From positions 248,001-312,000 of the forward strand of contig NZ_FNAD01000003.1 in the NCBI RefSeq assembly GCF_900101745.1: a stretch of 64,000 bases of DNA, read 5' to 3'. The notes beneath the pieces were generated by a model. It was not told the origin of the DNA. It made no database searches and saw only the letters and a list, made by a program, of their open reading frames with translations. Shown here in pieces: positions 8,917 to 17,446 of this stretch. This stretch comes from Glycomyces harbinensis (GTDB lineage: Bacteria; Actinomycetota; Actinomycetes; Mycobacteriales; Micromonosporaceae). Made by a program: the position numbers and the translations under genes. Positions within the stretch are counted from its first letter, which is position 1, and every line of letters begins with the position of its first letter.

Positions 8917-10160
8917 GCACGGTCCGGATCGACCCCGCCGCCGCGGCGGCGAGCCTCGCCGACTCCACCGGGAGCCCCCTCGCACCCGGCGCCGCCTTCG
9001 CGGTCTACCGGCTCGGCAGGTCCTCCTTCCGCGCGGCCGTGGTCCGCCGCGTCGAGGACGAGTACGTGATCCTCGCCGAGCGGGCCGAGCCCATCGGCGG
9101 TGCCGAGTTCGACGGACTGCTCCTCGCCTACCTGTCCGGGCGCCACCCCGACGCCGGGGTCCGCCTCTGGGCCCGCATCGACGACCCGTCCGACCCCGCC
9201 GACCAGCGCCTGCGCGCGCTGCTGCTCGACAAGGTCGCCCGCGCCCGCGAGCAGTTGTCGGAGCGCGAGTTCACCGTCATCACCGTTCCGGCCGCCGACG
9301 TGAAGCTGCCCGTGACGCGCGAGGAGCTCGACGCGAGCATCCAGCAGCTCATCGACACCACCGCCGACCTCCTCGAGGAAGCCCTCGCCGAGGCGGGCGT
9401 CGCACCGCAGGAGCTGGCGGGCCTGCTCCTGGCCGGCGGCGCCGCCCGGACGCCGCTGGCGGCCGTGGCGCTGCGCGGCAGGTTCGGCGTCGAGCCGGTG
9501 CTCGCCGCGCCGAGCGCCCCGGCGGTCGAGGAGCCGCCGACCGAGCCGATCCCGACGCGCGAGCTGCCCACGATGGCCGAGGAGACCGAGGCGCCCGCCA
9601 AGCGGCGCCGCCCGGCCCGTGCCGTCGTCGTCACCGCCGTCGTGCTGGTCCTCCTGGCGGCCGTGGCCGCCTTCGGGACCCGACTCGGCGACCGGGGCAC
9701 CCCGACGGGCGGAGAGGGCGCAGGGGACGCCTCAGCGGCCTCCGACGCGCCGTCGTCGAACGACCTCTCCCCGTCGCCGGAGCCGAGCGACGCCGCGAGC
9801 GAGGAGGGCGAGTCGGCCTCCGGGCCGCCGAGCCCCGGCTCGGGCGGCGAGGAGCCGGACGAGACCGAGCAGGCCGAGTCCGGCGACGAGGAGGACGAGC
9901 AGCCCGTCACCGAGGGCGCGACGACCGCGGCCGTGCCCGACATGGTCGGCATGTCGACCGCCGAGGCCCAGGAGGCCGTCGGCGACGCCGGCTTCGCCGC
10001 TGCGGAGCAGACGGGGGAGTGGCGCTCGGTCCTGGACTTCTCGCACGAGGACTGCGAGGTGATCGACCAGGACCCCGCGGCCGGCGAGGTCGTGCCGCTG
10101 TCGTCGGCGGTGGCCGTGACCTTCTCGTACAGCGGCTCCGAAAGCGAGTGCGACGTCTGA
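8913..10160 (+). CDS. N-truncated Hsp70-like protein with transmembrane and PASTA domains
   Basis: Residues about 28-205 align by eye with the later half of an Hsp70/DnaK ATPase: GGAEFDGLLLAYL resembles the DnaK GGDDFD region, TREELDASIQQLIDTTADLLEEAL resembles the helical subdomain, and GLLLAGGAARTPL resembles the adenosine-binding LVGGSTR motif. The first ATPase lobe is absent, so ATP hydrolysis is unlikely. One transmembrane helix (about 234-254) is followed by a Ser/Glu-rich linker and a C-terminal PASTA-like domain (about 344-410, VPDMVGMSTAEAQEAV), presumably outside the cell. The role is unknown; a peptidoglycan-linked scaffold or sensor is inference. Confidence 0.65.
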   Translation: MSTVRIDPAAAAASLADSTGSPLAPGAAFAVYRLGRSSFRAAVVRRVEDEYVILAERAEPIGGAEFDGLLLAYLSGRHPDAGVRLWARIDDPSDPADQRLRALLLDKVARAREQLSEREFTVITVPAADVKLPVTREELDASIQQLIDTTADLLEEALAEAGVAPQELAGLLLAGGAARTPLAAVALRGRFGVEPVLAAPSAPAVEEPPTEPIPTRELPTMAEETEAPAKRRRPARAVVVTAVVLVLLAAVAAFGTRLGDRGTPTGGEGAGDASAASDAPSSNDLSPSPEPSDAASEEGESASGPPSPGSGGEEPDETEQAESGDEEDEQPVTEGATTAAVPDMVGMSTAEAQEAVGDAGFAAAEQTGEWRSVLDFSHEDCEVIDQDPAAGEVVPLSSAVAVTFSYSGSESECDV

Positions 10161-10180
10161 CGCGCCGCGCTTCGAATTCA

Positions 10181-10199
10181 AGCACGATCGTGCTATTTT
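10181..10199. promoter_or_regulatory. TetR operator and -10 of the TetR gene
   Basis: AGCACGATCGTGCT (10181-10194) is a perfect 14-bp palindrome. It abuts a -10-like TATTTT (10194-10199) that ends six bases before the TetR ATG, implying autorepression and a leaderless message. Confidence 0.65.
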
Positions 10200-10205
10200 T
10201 AGTCC

Positions 10206-10787
10206 ATGCGCAAAGGCGAGATGACCCGGCAGGCCATCCTCGACGAAGCGGTCCGCATGGCCCGCTTCTCGGGGCTCTCCGGCCTGACCATCGGCTCGCT
10301 CGCCGCCGCCGCCGACATGTCCAAGTCCGGCCTGTACGCCCACTTCAAGTCGAAGGAGGCGCTTCAGCTCGCGTGCATGGAGCGCAACGGCGAGCAGTTC
10401 ATCGACGAGGTGATCCGGCCCGCGCTCGCCAAGCCGCGGGGGATCGCGCGGCTCCAGGCCATCGTGGAGTACTGGATGCAGTGGTACTCGCACCCGGGCG
10501 GATGCCTGTTCCTGGCCTCCGCCGCCGAGTTCGACGACCTGCCCGGACCGCTGCACGACCTCATGGTCGGGCAGCAGCGGGACATGCTCGACTCCCTCTC
10601 CCGGATCGCCGCCACCGCGGTCGGGCAGGGGGAGTTCCCCGAAGACACCGACGTCTTCCAAGTGGCGCAGGAGGTCTTCGGCATCCTGCTGTCCTACAAC
10701 TGGATGAGCCGCATCCTGTCCTATCCCGACGCCGCCGACCGCGCTTGGGCGGCGTTCAACCGCGTGATCCTCAGCCGCACCGACTGA
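10206..10787 (+). CDS. TetR-family transcriptional regulator
   Basis: The 193-aa protein has an N-terminal TetR helix-turn-helix (TIGSLAAAADMSKSGLYAHF, residues 28-47) and a helical ligand domain ending in a YdeS-like C-terminal region. The ATG sits six bases after TATTTT with no Shine-Dalgarno. A hydrolase gene follows 41 bp later on the same strand and contains a second copy of the operator half-sites near its start. It likely represses both genes. The ligand is unknown; a lipophilic ester is a guess from the neighbour. Confidence 0.85.
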   Translation: MRKGEMTRQAILDEAVRMARFSGLSGLTIGSLAAAADMSKSGLYAHFKSKEALQLACMERNGEQFIDEVIRPALAKPRGIARLQAIVEYWMQWYSHPGGCLFLASAAEFDDLPGPLHDLMVGQQRDMLDSLSRIAATAVGQGEFPEDTDVFQVAQEVFGILLSYNWMSRILSYPDAADRAWAAFNRVILSRTD

Positions 10788-10828
10788 CGGACCCGGAAGC
10801 GTTCACCCGACCAGGAAGGCCGACACCC

Positions 10829-11737
10829 ATGGCGTCCACCGCACCGACCACCGGCTCGAAGAAGAAAAGCACGACCGTTCGTGCTCCTTGGTACGTCCGC
10901 TCCGGCTTCGCCGCCGCCGAGCACGTCGCCCCCGGCCCGGCCGCGAAGCTGCTGTGCGAACTGTGGTTCCGGCTCCCGGCCGGCCCCGAGAAGCGCCTCC
11001 GGGGCGAGGCCCCGGCCGGGTCGAGCGTCTTCGAGATCGACTGCCTCGGCTCCACCCTGTGGGGCTACGACTGGGCCCCCGACACGCCCGGCGACGCCCC
11101 GCTGGTCTACCTCGTCCACGGCTGGGGCGGCTCGACCGGCGACTTCCGGTTCATCGCCGCGAACCTGGTCGCCTCGGGCTTCCGCGTGGTCGCCTTCGAC
11201 GCCCCCAGCCACGGCAACGCCGGGCCCGGGCCCTGGGGCGAGCGGCACGCCAACGGCGTCCACCTCATCGAGGCCATGAGCGTCGTCCTCGACAAGTTCG
11301 GCACGCCCTACGGGGTCGCGGCCCACTCCATGGGCTGCCTGAGCGCCGTCCACGGGATGGTCATGAACGGCGTCGACCTGTCCGCGGTCCGCCTGGCGAT
11401 GCTCGCGCCGTTCATCGGCGGCGCCGAGGGCTTCCGCGACACGATCGGCGCGATCGTGCCGGTCGGCCCGCGCATCATGAAGGCCCTCCAGCCGCTCGGC
11501 GAGGCCAAGTCCGGTGTGCGCCTCGACGACTTCTCCCTGCGCGGCGTCGACGTCGAGTCCCCGGCGCTCATCGTCCACGACAAGGGCGACCGGCCCAACC
11601 CCTTCCGCCACGGCCAGGGGATCGCGGAGGCGTGGCCGAACGCCGAGCTCATGGCGACCACCGGCCTGGGCCACCGCAAGATCCTCGTCAGCCCGGCCGT
11701 CAACAGCCGCGTGACGCAGTTCTTCAAGGAAATGTGA
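10829..11737 (+). CDS. Alpha/beta-hydrolase fold protein
   Basis: A cytosolic esterase-like hydrolase of 302 aa. The catalytic triad is visible: nucleophile Ser in AHSMGC, Asp in VHDKGDRPN and His in GLGHRKIL. The oxyanion-hole motif is VHGWGGS. The ATG at 10829 follows AGGAAGG. The first 20 residues are Ser/Thr/Lys-rich, and the DNA there carries a probable TetR operator at 10868-10885. It is paired with the upstream TetR gene. The substrate cannot be told from the sequence. Confidence 0.85.
   Translation: MASTAPTTGSKKKSTTVRAPWYVRSGFAAAEHVAPGPAAKLLCELWFRLPAGPEKRLRGEAPAGSSVFEIDCLGSTLWGYDWAPDTPGDAPLVYLVHGWGGSTGDFRFIAANLVASGFRVVAFDAPSHGNAGPGPWGERHANGVHLIEAMSVVLDKFGTPYGVAAHSMGCLSAVHGMVMNGVDLSAVRLAMLAPFIGGAEGFRDTIGAIVPVGPRIMKALQPLGEAKSGVRLDDFSLRGVDVESPALIVHDKGDRPNPFRHGQGIAEAWPNAELMATTGLGHRKILVSPAVNSRVTQFFKEM
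10868..10885. promoter_or_regulatory. Second TetR operator inside the hydrolase gene
   Basis: AGCACGA and TCGTGCT, the exact half-sites of the operator at 10181-10194, occur here as an inverted repeat with a 4-bp insert (CCGT). The site lies 39 bp into the hydrolase coding sequence. Confidence 0.5.
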
Positions 11738-11763
11738 AAGCCGAAAGCAGAGCAGCGCAAGCG

Positions 11764-11795
11764 AAAGGGGCCGGGTCAGCAGACCCGGCCCCTTT
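11764..11795. terminator. Bidirectional terminator between hydrolase and FHA genes
   Basis: A perfect 14-bp stem (AAAGGGGCCGGGTC, loop AGCA, complement) begins with AAA and ends with TTT, so it can terminate on both strands. It sits between the convergent stops at 11737 and 11805. Confidence 0.9.
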
Positions 11796-11804
11796 CTTCA
11801 CGTC

Positions 11805-13019
11805 TTAACCCTCGTAGTGGATCGTCAGGCGCGTCCAGGCGCCGATGTTGATGTAGGTGCCGTCGCCCACCGGGAACTCCACGTTCGGCGCCAGCGGCTC
11901 GTCCGAGCCGTTGAGGAACGTGCCGTTCGAGGAGCCGACGTCCATGATCGACCACGAGCCGTCGGGCTTGGCGAACAGCTTCGCGTGCTGCGCGCTCACA
12001 CCCGGGTCGGCCACGTCGCCCGACAGGTCGATGTCAGGGGTGATGCCCCGCTTGGCGCTGTAGCGCCCGATCGACAGGTCGGGCTTGTCGAGCGGGAAGC
12101 GGCGCGGCTTCGCGAACGACGGGTACTGCAGCTGCGAGGCCCCGTCCGAGGCCGCGACCTTGTGGAAGTAGCCCTGGTCGGCGGTCACCGCGACGCCCCA
12201 GCGGGTGGCGGAGGCCTGCCCGGGGGGCGCGTAGTTCGAGGCGAGGTCGCTCGGCTGCGCGTCCGGCATCGAGAACCCGCCGGTGCCCGACGCGGGCGGC
12301 GCGGAGGTCGGGGCGCCGAACGGCGCGGCCGGAACGCCCGGAGGCGGTCCGGGAGGCGCCGACGTCGGAGCGCCGTAGGCCTGCTGCGCGTACGGGTCCT
12401 GCTGCCCGTAACCGCCCTGCTGCGGCTGCCCGTAAGGGTCCGCCTGGGGCTGCGCGTAGGGGTCCTGCGGCTGGGACGGCTGACCGTAGGGGTCCTGGCC
12501 GTACCCGCCCTGCTGCGGTTGCCCGTAGGGGTCCTGCTGCTGCGGCTGGCCGTACGGGTCCTGCCCGTAACCGCCGGGCTGCTGTTGCTGCTGCCCGTAG
12601 GGGTCCTGGCCGTAACCGCCCTGCTGCGGCTGAGCGTACGGGTCGGGCTGCTGCCCGTAGCCCGGCTGCTGCTGCGCGTAGGGGTCCTGCGGCTGGGACG
12701 GCTGACCGTAGGGGTCCTGGCCGTACCCGCCCTGCTGCGGTTGCCCGTAGGGGTCCTGCTGCTGCGGCTGGCCGTACGGGTCCTGCCCGTAACCGCCCTG
12801 CTGCGGCTGCTGCTGCGCGTACGGGTCCTGGGGCTGCCCGTAAGGGTCGTTCGGCGCGTAGCCCTGGCCGAAGGCCGGGGACTGCGGGGGCTGGCCTTGC
12901 TGCCACGCCGGGTTGGGCGTCCCGCACTGTTCGCAGAACTGGGCTTGCGGGAATGCCCCGCAGGCGCACTGGTACCCGCCCGGCTGTGGGGCACCGCCGT
13001 AGGTCGGCTGGTAGGTCAA
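11805..13019 (-). CDS. FHA-domain protein with zinc ribbon and DPYGQP low-complexity repeats
   Basis: Phosphothreonine-reader protein of 404 aa. The N-terminal zinc ribbon uses C18, C20, C29 and C32. Residues about 45-225 are a Gln/Gly/Tyr/Pro-rich array of DPYGQP and QGGYGQ repeats that looks intrinsically disordered. The C-terminal FHA domain (about 315-395) has [14 protein letters not shown] and [12 protein letters not shown]. It is the last gene of the glnX-glnH-pknG operon, its ATG overlapping the PP2C stop by 4 nt. By analogy it may play the role of GarA, the FHA substrate of mycobacterial PknG, but I see no GarA-type ETTS motif. Confidence 0.88.
   Translation of the reverse strand: MTYQPTYGGAPQPGGYQCACGAFPQAQFCEQCGTPNPAWQQGQPPQSPAFGQGYAPNDPYGQPQDPYAQQQPQQGGYGQDPYGQPQQQDPYGQPQQGGYGQDPYGQPSQPQDPYAQQQPGYGQQPDPYAQPQQGGYGQDPYGQQQQQPGGYGQDPYGQPQQQDPYGQPQQGGYGQDPYGQPSQPQDPYAQPQADPYGQPQQGGYGQQDPYAQQAYGAPTSAPPGPPPGVPAAPFGAPTSAPPASGTGGFSMPDAQPSDLASNYAPPGQASATRWGVAVTADQGYFHKVAASDGASQLQYPSFAKPRRFPLDKPDLSIGRYSAKRGITPDIDLSGDVADPGVSAQHAKLFAKPDGSWSIMDVGSSNGTFLNGSDEPLAPNVEFPVGDGTYINIGAWTRLTIHYEG
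12449..12797 (-). repeat. Identical 127-bp direct repeat in the FHA gene
   Basis: Bases 12449-12575 recur without change at 12671-12797. The 222-bp offset equals 74 codons, so recombination between copies would keep the frame and alter repeat number. Confidence 0.9.
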
Positions 13020-14083
13020 GGTCGTCCCCCTCCAAGCATTTGGGTGTACTCGGCCTCGCTGACGACACCGAGCAGCGGGGCGGGCCCGTCGCCCTGGTTC
13101 TGGACACTTGGAGCCGCATGCTCTTGCGCATGCGCGTCTCCCTGGACCGAACCGGGGGATTCGAGTTCCACCACCGCGACACTGATGTTGTCATGCCCGC
13201 CGTTGGCGAGCGCTTGTCGTGTCAACGCTACCGCCTTGTCGCCAACACTGCCGTCCGGCAGTGGCAGAAGGTCGTGATCGTCATTGAAATAGCGCGACAG
13301 ACCATCGCTGCACACTACGACATGTCCGCCTCCCAGATCCACGCGGAGGAGATTCGGATTCAGGGTCGGCGCGTCCGCCCCGAGCCACGCGAGCAGGGCT
13401 TTCGCGTACGGATTCTTGTAGCGGTCGTCCGCGGGGTCGACGCCCTGGTACTCCAGGCGGGCCTGGATCGTGTCGTCCACCGTCAGGCACCGGGCCTCCT
13501 TCTCGCCGGCCCAGTAGGCCCGGGAGTCGCCCACCCAGCACAGGATCACCTGGTTCCCCTCGATGACCGCCGAGACGTACGTGGAGGACGGCGGCGAGTT
13601 CGGGTACTGCTTGCCCACCGCGGCCACCGCCGAGTGGGCCGCGCCCACCCCGCGCCGTGAGGCGTCCTCCGCCGACAGGCCCTCGCCGAGCGCCGAGCGG
13701 ATCTCCGTGATCGCCGCTTCCACTCCCGCGAGTGACGCCCGCTCGGAGTCCGAGGCCCCCGAGACCCCGTCGCAGACCACGGCGATCTTGCGCCCGTCGT
13801 CGGCCACGGCGATCGCGATCGAGTCCTGGTTGTAGTGGTGCCGCTTGCCCACGTCGGTGGCCGCGCCGATCGCCGGGAGCGCGAACGACAGGTGGTCGTC
13901 CGAACCGCCCGGGTGCTCCGGGTTCTCCTCGGCCGCAGCTGAAGAGAGCCACGGGGCCGATTCGGCCGGCACTGCGAACTCCTCCAGGTCCCCGCCGCAG
14001 TCCTCGCAGTAGCGGCCGAGGTCGGCGGGCAGTCCGCAAGCGGTGCACCGCTTCGCGGCGCCCATGGTGGGTGAGGGCTGCAT
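13016..14083 (-). CDS. PP2C-family serine/threonine phosphatase with zinc ribbon
   Basis: Removes phosphate from Ser/Thr proteins; presumed partner of the PknG kinase encoded upstream. It is 355 aa. An N-terminal zinc ribbon (C13, C16, C26, C29) precedes the PP2C domain (about 75-310). Metal-binding motifs are seen in order: [31 protein letters not shown] and GGHDNISV. The first motif has Gln where most relatives have Glu (NED). It has no membrane segment, unlike mycobacterial PstP. Its ATG is 12 bp after the pknG stop and its stop overlaps the FHA start. Confidence 0.92.
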   Translation of the reverse strand: MQPSPTMGAAKRCTACGLPADLGRYCEDCGGDLEEFAVPAESAPWLSSAAAEENPEHPGGSDDHLSFALPAIGAATDVGKRHHYNQDSIAIAVADDGRKIAVVCDGVSGASDSERASLAGVEAAITEIRSALGEGLSAEDASRRGVGAAHSAVAAVGKQYPNSPPSSTYVSAVIEGNQVILCWVGDSRAYWAGEKEARCLTVDDTIQARLEYQGVDPADDRYKNPYAKALLAWLGADAPTLNPNLLRVDLGGGHVVVCSDGLSRYFNDDHDLLPLPDGSVGDKAVALTRQALANGGHDNISVAVVELESPGSVQGDAHAQEHAAPSVQNQGDGPAPLLGVVSEAEYTQMLGGGRP

Positions 14084-14095
14084 AGGGCTCCTTCG

Positions 14096-16480
14096 CTACA
14101 GCATCGTGCGGGGGCGGTGGCGGTTGGCCAGGTCGAAGTAGTACACCTGGTCCTCCCTGCGGGTGCAGGCGTGGGCGAGGTCGCGGTAGGCCCGCTCCAG
14201 CGCCAGACGCAGCTCCCGCTCCTCGGGCCGGGCCTCGAAGACCCGCGGCTCCTGCGCCGGACCGGTGCGCAGCACCGTCTCCAGCGCGGAGTGGAGGATG
14301 CGGGTCGACACCAGGTGGCGGCGCCTCGGTTCGAGCTTGAGCTCGTCGAGCCTCCCGGCCATGTGGTGCAGGTCCAGCAGCGACGGCGGGGCCGTGCGGC
14401 TGTGCAGCGCGGTCTGGATTGCCGCGGTCTGCGCGATCCCGTACTGCGCCGAGGTCTTCGGCACCTGGTGGAGCGTCGTGATCGCGTCCGTGGAGTGCCC
14501 TTCGAGGTCCAGCAGGCGCGCCCGGCCGTATGCGGCCGAGACGAACCGGTGGTCGCAGACCCAGATCCGCGTGTAGTGCGGCAGTGCGAGGTCGCGGCGC
14601 CCGGCCAGTTCGGCGCAGGCCGCCAGCGCCAGGCGCGGGGCCAGCTCTCCGGGGAGGTGGGAGTAGACGGCGTCGAAGTGCGCCGCGGCGGTGTGGAAGT
14701 CGGCGGCCAGCAGCGAGATGGTCCCGCGCAGCCAGGTGACCTGCCACGTGTTGCCCTCGCGCTGGGCGAACTGGTCGAGCGCGGCGGCGGCCTGGTTGAG
14801 GTCGCCGGCGTTGACGAGGGTCCGCACGCGCCGCAGCTGCACTTCCGGGCTCTGGGCCGGGGCGGCGGCGAGTTCGGCGAGGATGCCGGCGGCGTCGGTG
14901 GCCTGGAGCGTGGCGAGGAACGCGGCCATCGGGTCGGCGAGGTCGACCATCGGCGTCGGCAGCGCGTGCGCGACGTCGAAGGGGTCGCCGACGGCGTGGA
15001 TGTCGTAGTCCACGTCCGGTTCGCCGAAGACCGACTGCTCGCCGCTGAACAGCGTCGAGGGCTCGTGCCTCGGCTCGCCCCGCTGGACGGACTGGACTTC
15101 GTGGAGGACGCCGCGCACCTGGGTGCGCATGTCGTCGGCGTCCTGGAAGCGCGAGCGCGGCTCGGTGTGGGTGGCGCGCAGCAGCAGCCGGTGGAAGGAC
15201 CCGTATTCGGCGAACACGGGCGCTTCGGCGGCCGGCGGGAGCTTGTCGCGGTAGGTGCTGGTGAAGCCCTTGAAGTCGAGGGCGAGCACGGCCATGGAGC
15301 GGCCGATGGTGTACAGGTCCGAGGTCACCGACGGGCCGACGGACAGGATCTCGTCGTTGGGCACCGAGTAGCCGGGGGTGCCGTAGATCGCCGACTCCAT
15401 GTCGTCGACGTGGCGCACGGCGCCGAGGTCGATGAGCTTGAGCCAGGTCTCGACGTGGATCATGTTGTCGGGCTTGAAGTCGCAGAACAGCAGGCCCCGG
15501 TCGTGCAGGTAGCTGAACGCGGGCAGCAGCTCGGCGGTGTAGGTGAGGACCTGCTCGAGGGGGAGGGGCCTCCGCTCGCCGTTCTCGTCGACGGCCTCCC
15601 TGATGTCGCGCAGGGACTTCCCGGCCAGGTACTCCATGACGATGTACGACTGGAGCTGGCCCGAGCGGGGGTCGGCGGCGGCGACGAAGTCGTGGATGTC
15701 GACCACGTTGGGGTGGTCGATGCCGACGAGGAAGCGCCGCTCGTTGATGGCGGCCTCGATCGCGTCCTCGTCGGAGGTGTTGATGAGGCCCTTGATGACG
15801 ACCCACCGCTGGGTGAGGTCGTCGGCGAAGTTCTGGTCGTTGGCGAGGTAGATCCAGCCGAGGCCGCCGTGGGCGATCGCGCCGAGCACTTCGTAGCGCT
15901 CGGAGAGCACGTCGCCGGGCTGGAGCGCGGGCGTGAACCAGTAGCGGGTGCGGCAGTGGGCGCAGTAGCCCTCGACGCGGCCGGTACGTCCGGCCTGGGG
16001 CCGTCCGACGGGTTTGCCGCACGAGGAGCAGAAGCGCTTGTGCTCGGGCACCTGCGGGTGCTCCATGACGGCTTCGGCGGGGTCCCTGGGGGGCACCGGC
16101 GGCATGTCGGACAGGCCGCCCCTCTGGCGGGCGCTGGTGGTCGTGGAGCGCGTGACGGGGCCGGTGATCGGCTGCGGCAGCGGTGCGGCGGGCGCCCGGT
16201 ACGGGGCGGGCGGCGGCGAGACCACCGAGCCGATCGGTGCGACCTGCTGGGACTGCGCCGAGTACGCCACCGGCGGCGCGGCGGGGGACATGGGCGGCAC
16301 GCTGGTGCCGATCGGCGGCGGCGGCGAGGGCGCGAAGCCCGGCTGCGGCGGCACCGCGGGCGGGGTGTTGAGGCGCTTGCGCACGCGGAGCGTGTCGCTC
16401 TCCTCGGCGGTCGGCGGCTGCTGCTGGACCTGGCCCGGCTGGTACCGCTGGGTGTGCTCGGGCGGCGGCTGGTCGCTCAT
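14096..16480 (-). CDS. pknG: PknG-type serine/threonine protein kinase
   Basis: A soluble kinase that in mycobacteria and corynebacteria controls 2-oxoglutarate/glutamate metabolism by phosphorylating an FHA protein. It is 794 aa. A Pro-rich N-terminus includes ESDTLRVRKRLN, matching the autophosphorylated segment that docks the FHA partner. A rubredoxin-like zinc site follows (C151, C154, C173, C176), then a kinase domain (about 195-450) with K230 in VVIK and catalytic LLFCDFKPDN, then TPR-like helices to the end. The ATG has AAGGGGAG just upstream. It lies 9 bp downstream of glnH. Confidence 0.95.
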   Translation of the reverse strand: MSDQPPPEHTQRYQPGQVQQQPPTAEESDTLRVRKRLNTPPAVPPQPGFAPSPPPPIGTSVPPMSPAAPPVAYSAQSQQVAPIGSVVSPPPAPYRAPAAPLPQPITGPVTRSTTTSARQRGGLSDMPPVPPRDPAEAVMEHPQVPEHKRFCSSCGKPVGRPQAGRTGRVEGYCAHCRTRYWFTPALQPGDVLSERYEVLGAIAHGGLGWIYLANDQNFADDLTQRWVVIKGLINTSDEDAIEAAINERRFLVGIDHPNVVDIHDFVAAADPRSGQLQSYIVMEYLAGKSLRDIREAVDENGERRPLPLEQVLTYTAELLPAFSYLHDRGLLFCDFKPDNMIHVETWLKLIDLGAVRHVDDMESAIYGTPGYSVPNDEILSVGPSVTSDLYTIGRSMAVLALDFKGFTSTYRDKLPPAAEAPVFAEYGSFHRLLLRATHTEPRSRFQDADDMRTQVRGVLHEVQSVQRGEPRHEPSTLFSGEQSVFGEPDVDYDIHAVGDPFDVAHALPTPMVDLADPMAAFLATLQATDAAGILAELAAAPAQSPEVQLRRVRTLVNAGDLNQAAAALDQFAQREGNTWQVTWLRGTISLLAADFHTAAAHFDAVYSHLPGELAPRLALAACAELAGRRDLALPHYTRIWVCDHRFVSAAYGRARLLDLEGHSTDAITTLHQVPKTSAQYGIAQTAAIQTALHSRTAPPSLLDLHHMAGRLDELKLEPRRRHLVSTRILHSALETVLRTGPAQEPRVFEARPEERELRLALERAYRDLAHACTRREDQVYYFDLANRHRPRTML

Positions 16481-16489
16481 GGGCTCCCC

Positions 16490-17446
16490 TTAATCCCGGT
16501 ACTTCGGGCCCGGCGGGGCGCCCTCGACGGCGAGCGGCCCCTTGAGCCACTTGTCGTAGGCGGCCTGCCAGGTGCCGTCGGCGATGATGGTCTCGAGCGC
16601 GCCGTTGACGAAGCGCGCGAGGTCGGTGTTGCCCTTCTGGAAGGCGATGCCGTAGGGCTCCACGGAGAACGCGTCGCCGACGACCTGGAGCGTGGGGTCC
16701 TGGACGGCCATGCCGGCGAGGATGGTGTCGTCGGTGGTGATCGCGTCGACGGTGCCCTGCTGGAGCAGGACCAGGCAGTCGTTGAAGTCCGGCACGGTGA
16801 CCGCCTGGGCCTCGGACTGCTCGGCGATGGTGCGCACCGAGGTCGAGCCGTTCCCGGTGCACACCAGGTGGTCGGCGGTGAGGTCGGCGAGGCCGGTGAT
16901 GCCCGAGGCCGTGGGGACGAGCAGGCGCTGCCCCGCGTGGTAGTACTCGGCGGAGAACTCGACCTCGTTCCACCGGTCGCAGTTCATGGTCATGGTGCGC
17001 ACGATGAGGTCGACCCGGTCCTCGTCGAGCGAGGGGACGCGCTCGTTGGAGGTCATGGGCACCCAGCGGATGTTCGCGTCGGCGCCGAGGACCGCCTCGG
17101 CGACCGCGGTGGCGATGTCGATGTCGAAGCCGGCGAGCGCGTTGGTCTCGGGGTCGCGGTAGCCCATGAGGTTCGTGGACTGGCTGATGCCGATGCTGAT
17201 CTGCTCGCCGTCGTCGAGCTGGGCGCGGGCCTGCTCGGCGGTGACGGCGCCGGGGCTGTAGGACGCGAGCGGGTCGCAGCTCTCGTCGACCGGCGCGGTC
17301 TCGATGTCGGGTTCGAAGTCGATGCCCGAGGGCAGCGGCGTGGGCACGTCGATGTTCGGCGGCTCCATGTTGGCCGGCCCGGAGCAGGCGGCGAGGACGA
17401 AGCAGGCCGCTGCCGCGGCCGCGAGTCGGATCTGGTGTCGAATCAT
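16490..17446 (-). CDS. glnH: GlnH-type amino-acid-binding lipoprotein
   Basis: Extracytoplasmic solute-binding lipoprotein of 318 aa. The signal peptide ends in the lipobox VLAAC. A bacterial extracellular SBP family 3 domain follows (ISIGISQSTNLMGYRDPETNALAGFDIDIA). In mycobacteria the homologue binds Asp/Glu and passes the signal through GlnX to PknG; the same gene order here supports that role. Its ATG overlaps the glnX stop by 4 nt (17443-17446). No ABC permease or ATPase gene is nearby, which fits sensing rather than transport. Confidence 0.93.
   Translation of the reverse strand: MIRHQIRLAAAAAACFVLAACSGPANMEPPNIDVPTPLPSGIDFEPDIETAPVDESCDPLASYSPGAVTAEQARAQLDDGEQISIGISQSTNLMGYRDPETNALAGFDIDIATAVAEAVLGADANIRWVPMTSNERVPSLDEDRVDLIVRTMTMNCDRWNEVEFSAEYYHAGQRLLVPTASGITGLADLTADHLVCTGNGSTSVRTIAEQSEAQAVTVPDFNDCLVLLQQGTVDAITTDDTILAGMAVQDPTLQVVGDAFSVEPYGIAFQKGNTDLARFVNGALETIIADGTWQAAYDKWLKGPLAVEGAPPGPKYRD

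Noticed and set aside
12449-12797. Direct repeats as a possible CRISPR array
   Set aside because: Two long coding repeats in frame within the FHA gene; no short repeats with unique spacers and no cas genes. The 16-bp repeat at 39942 also has no spacers.
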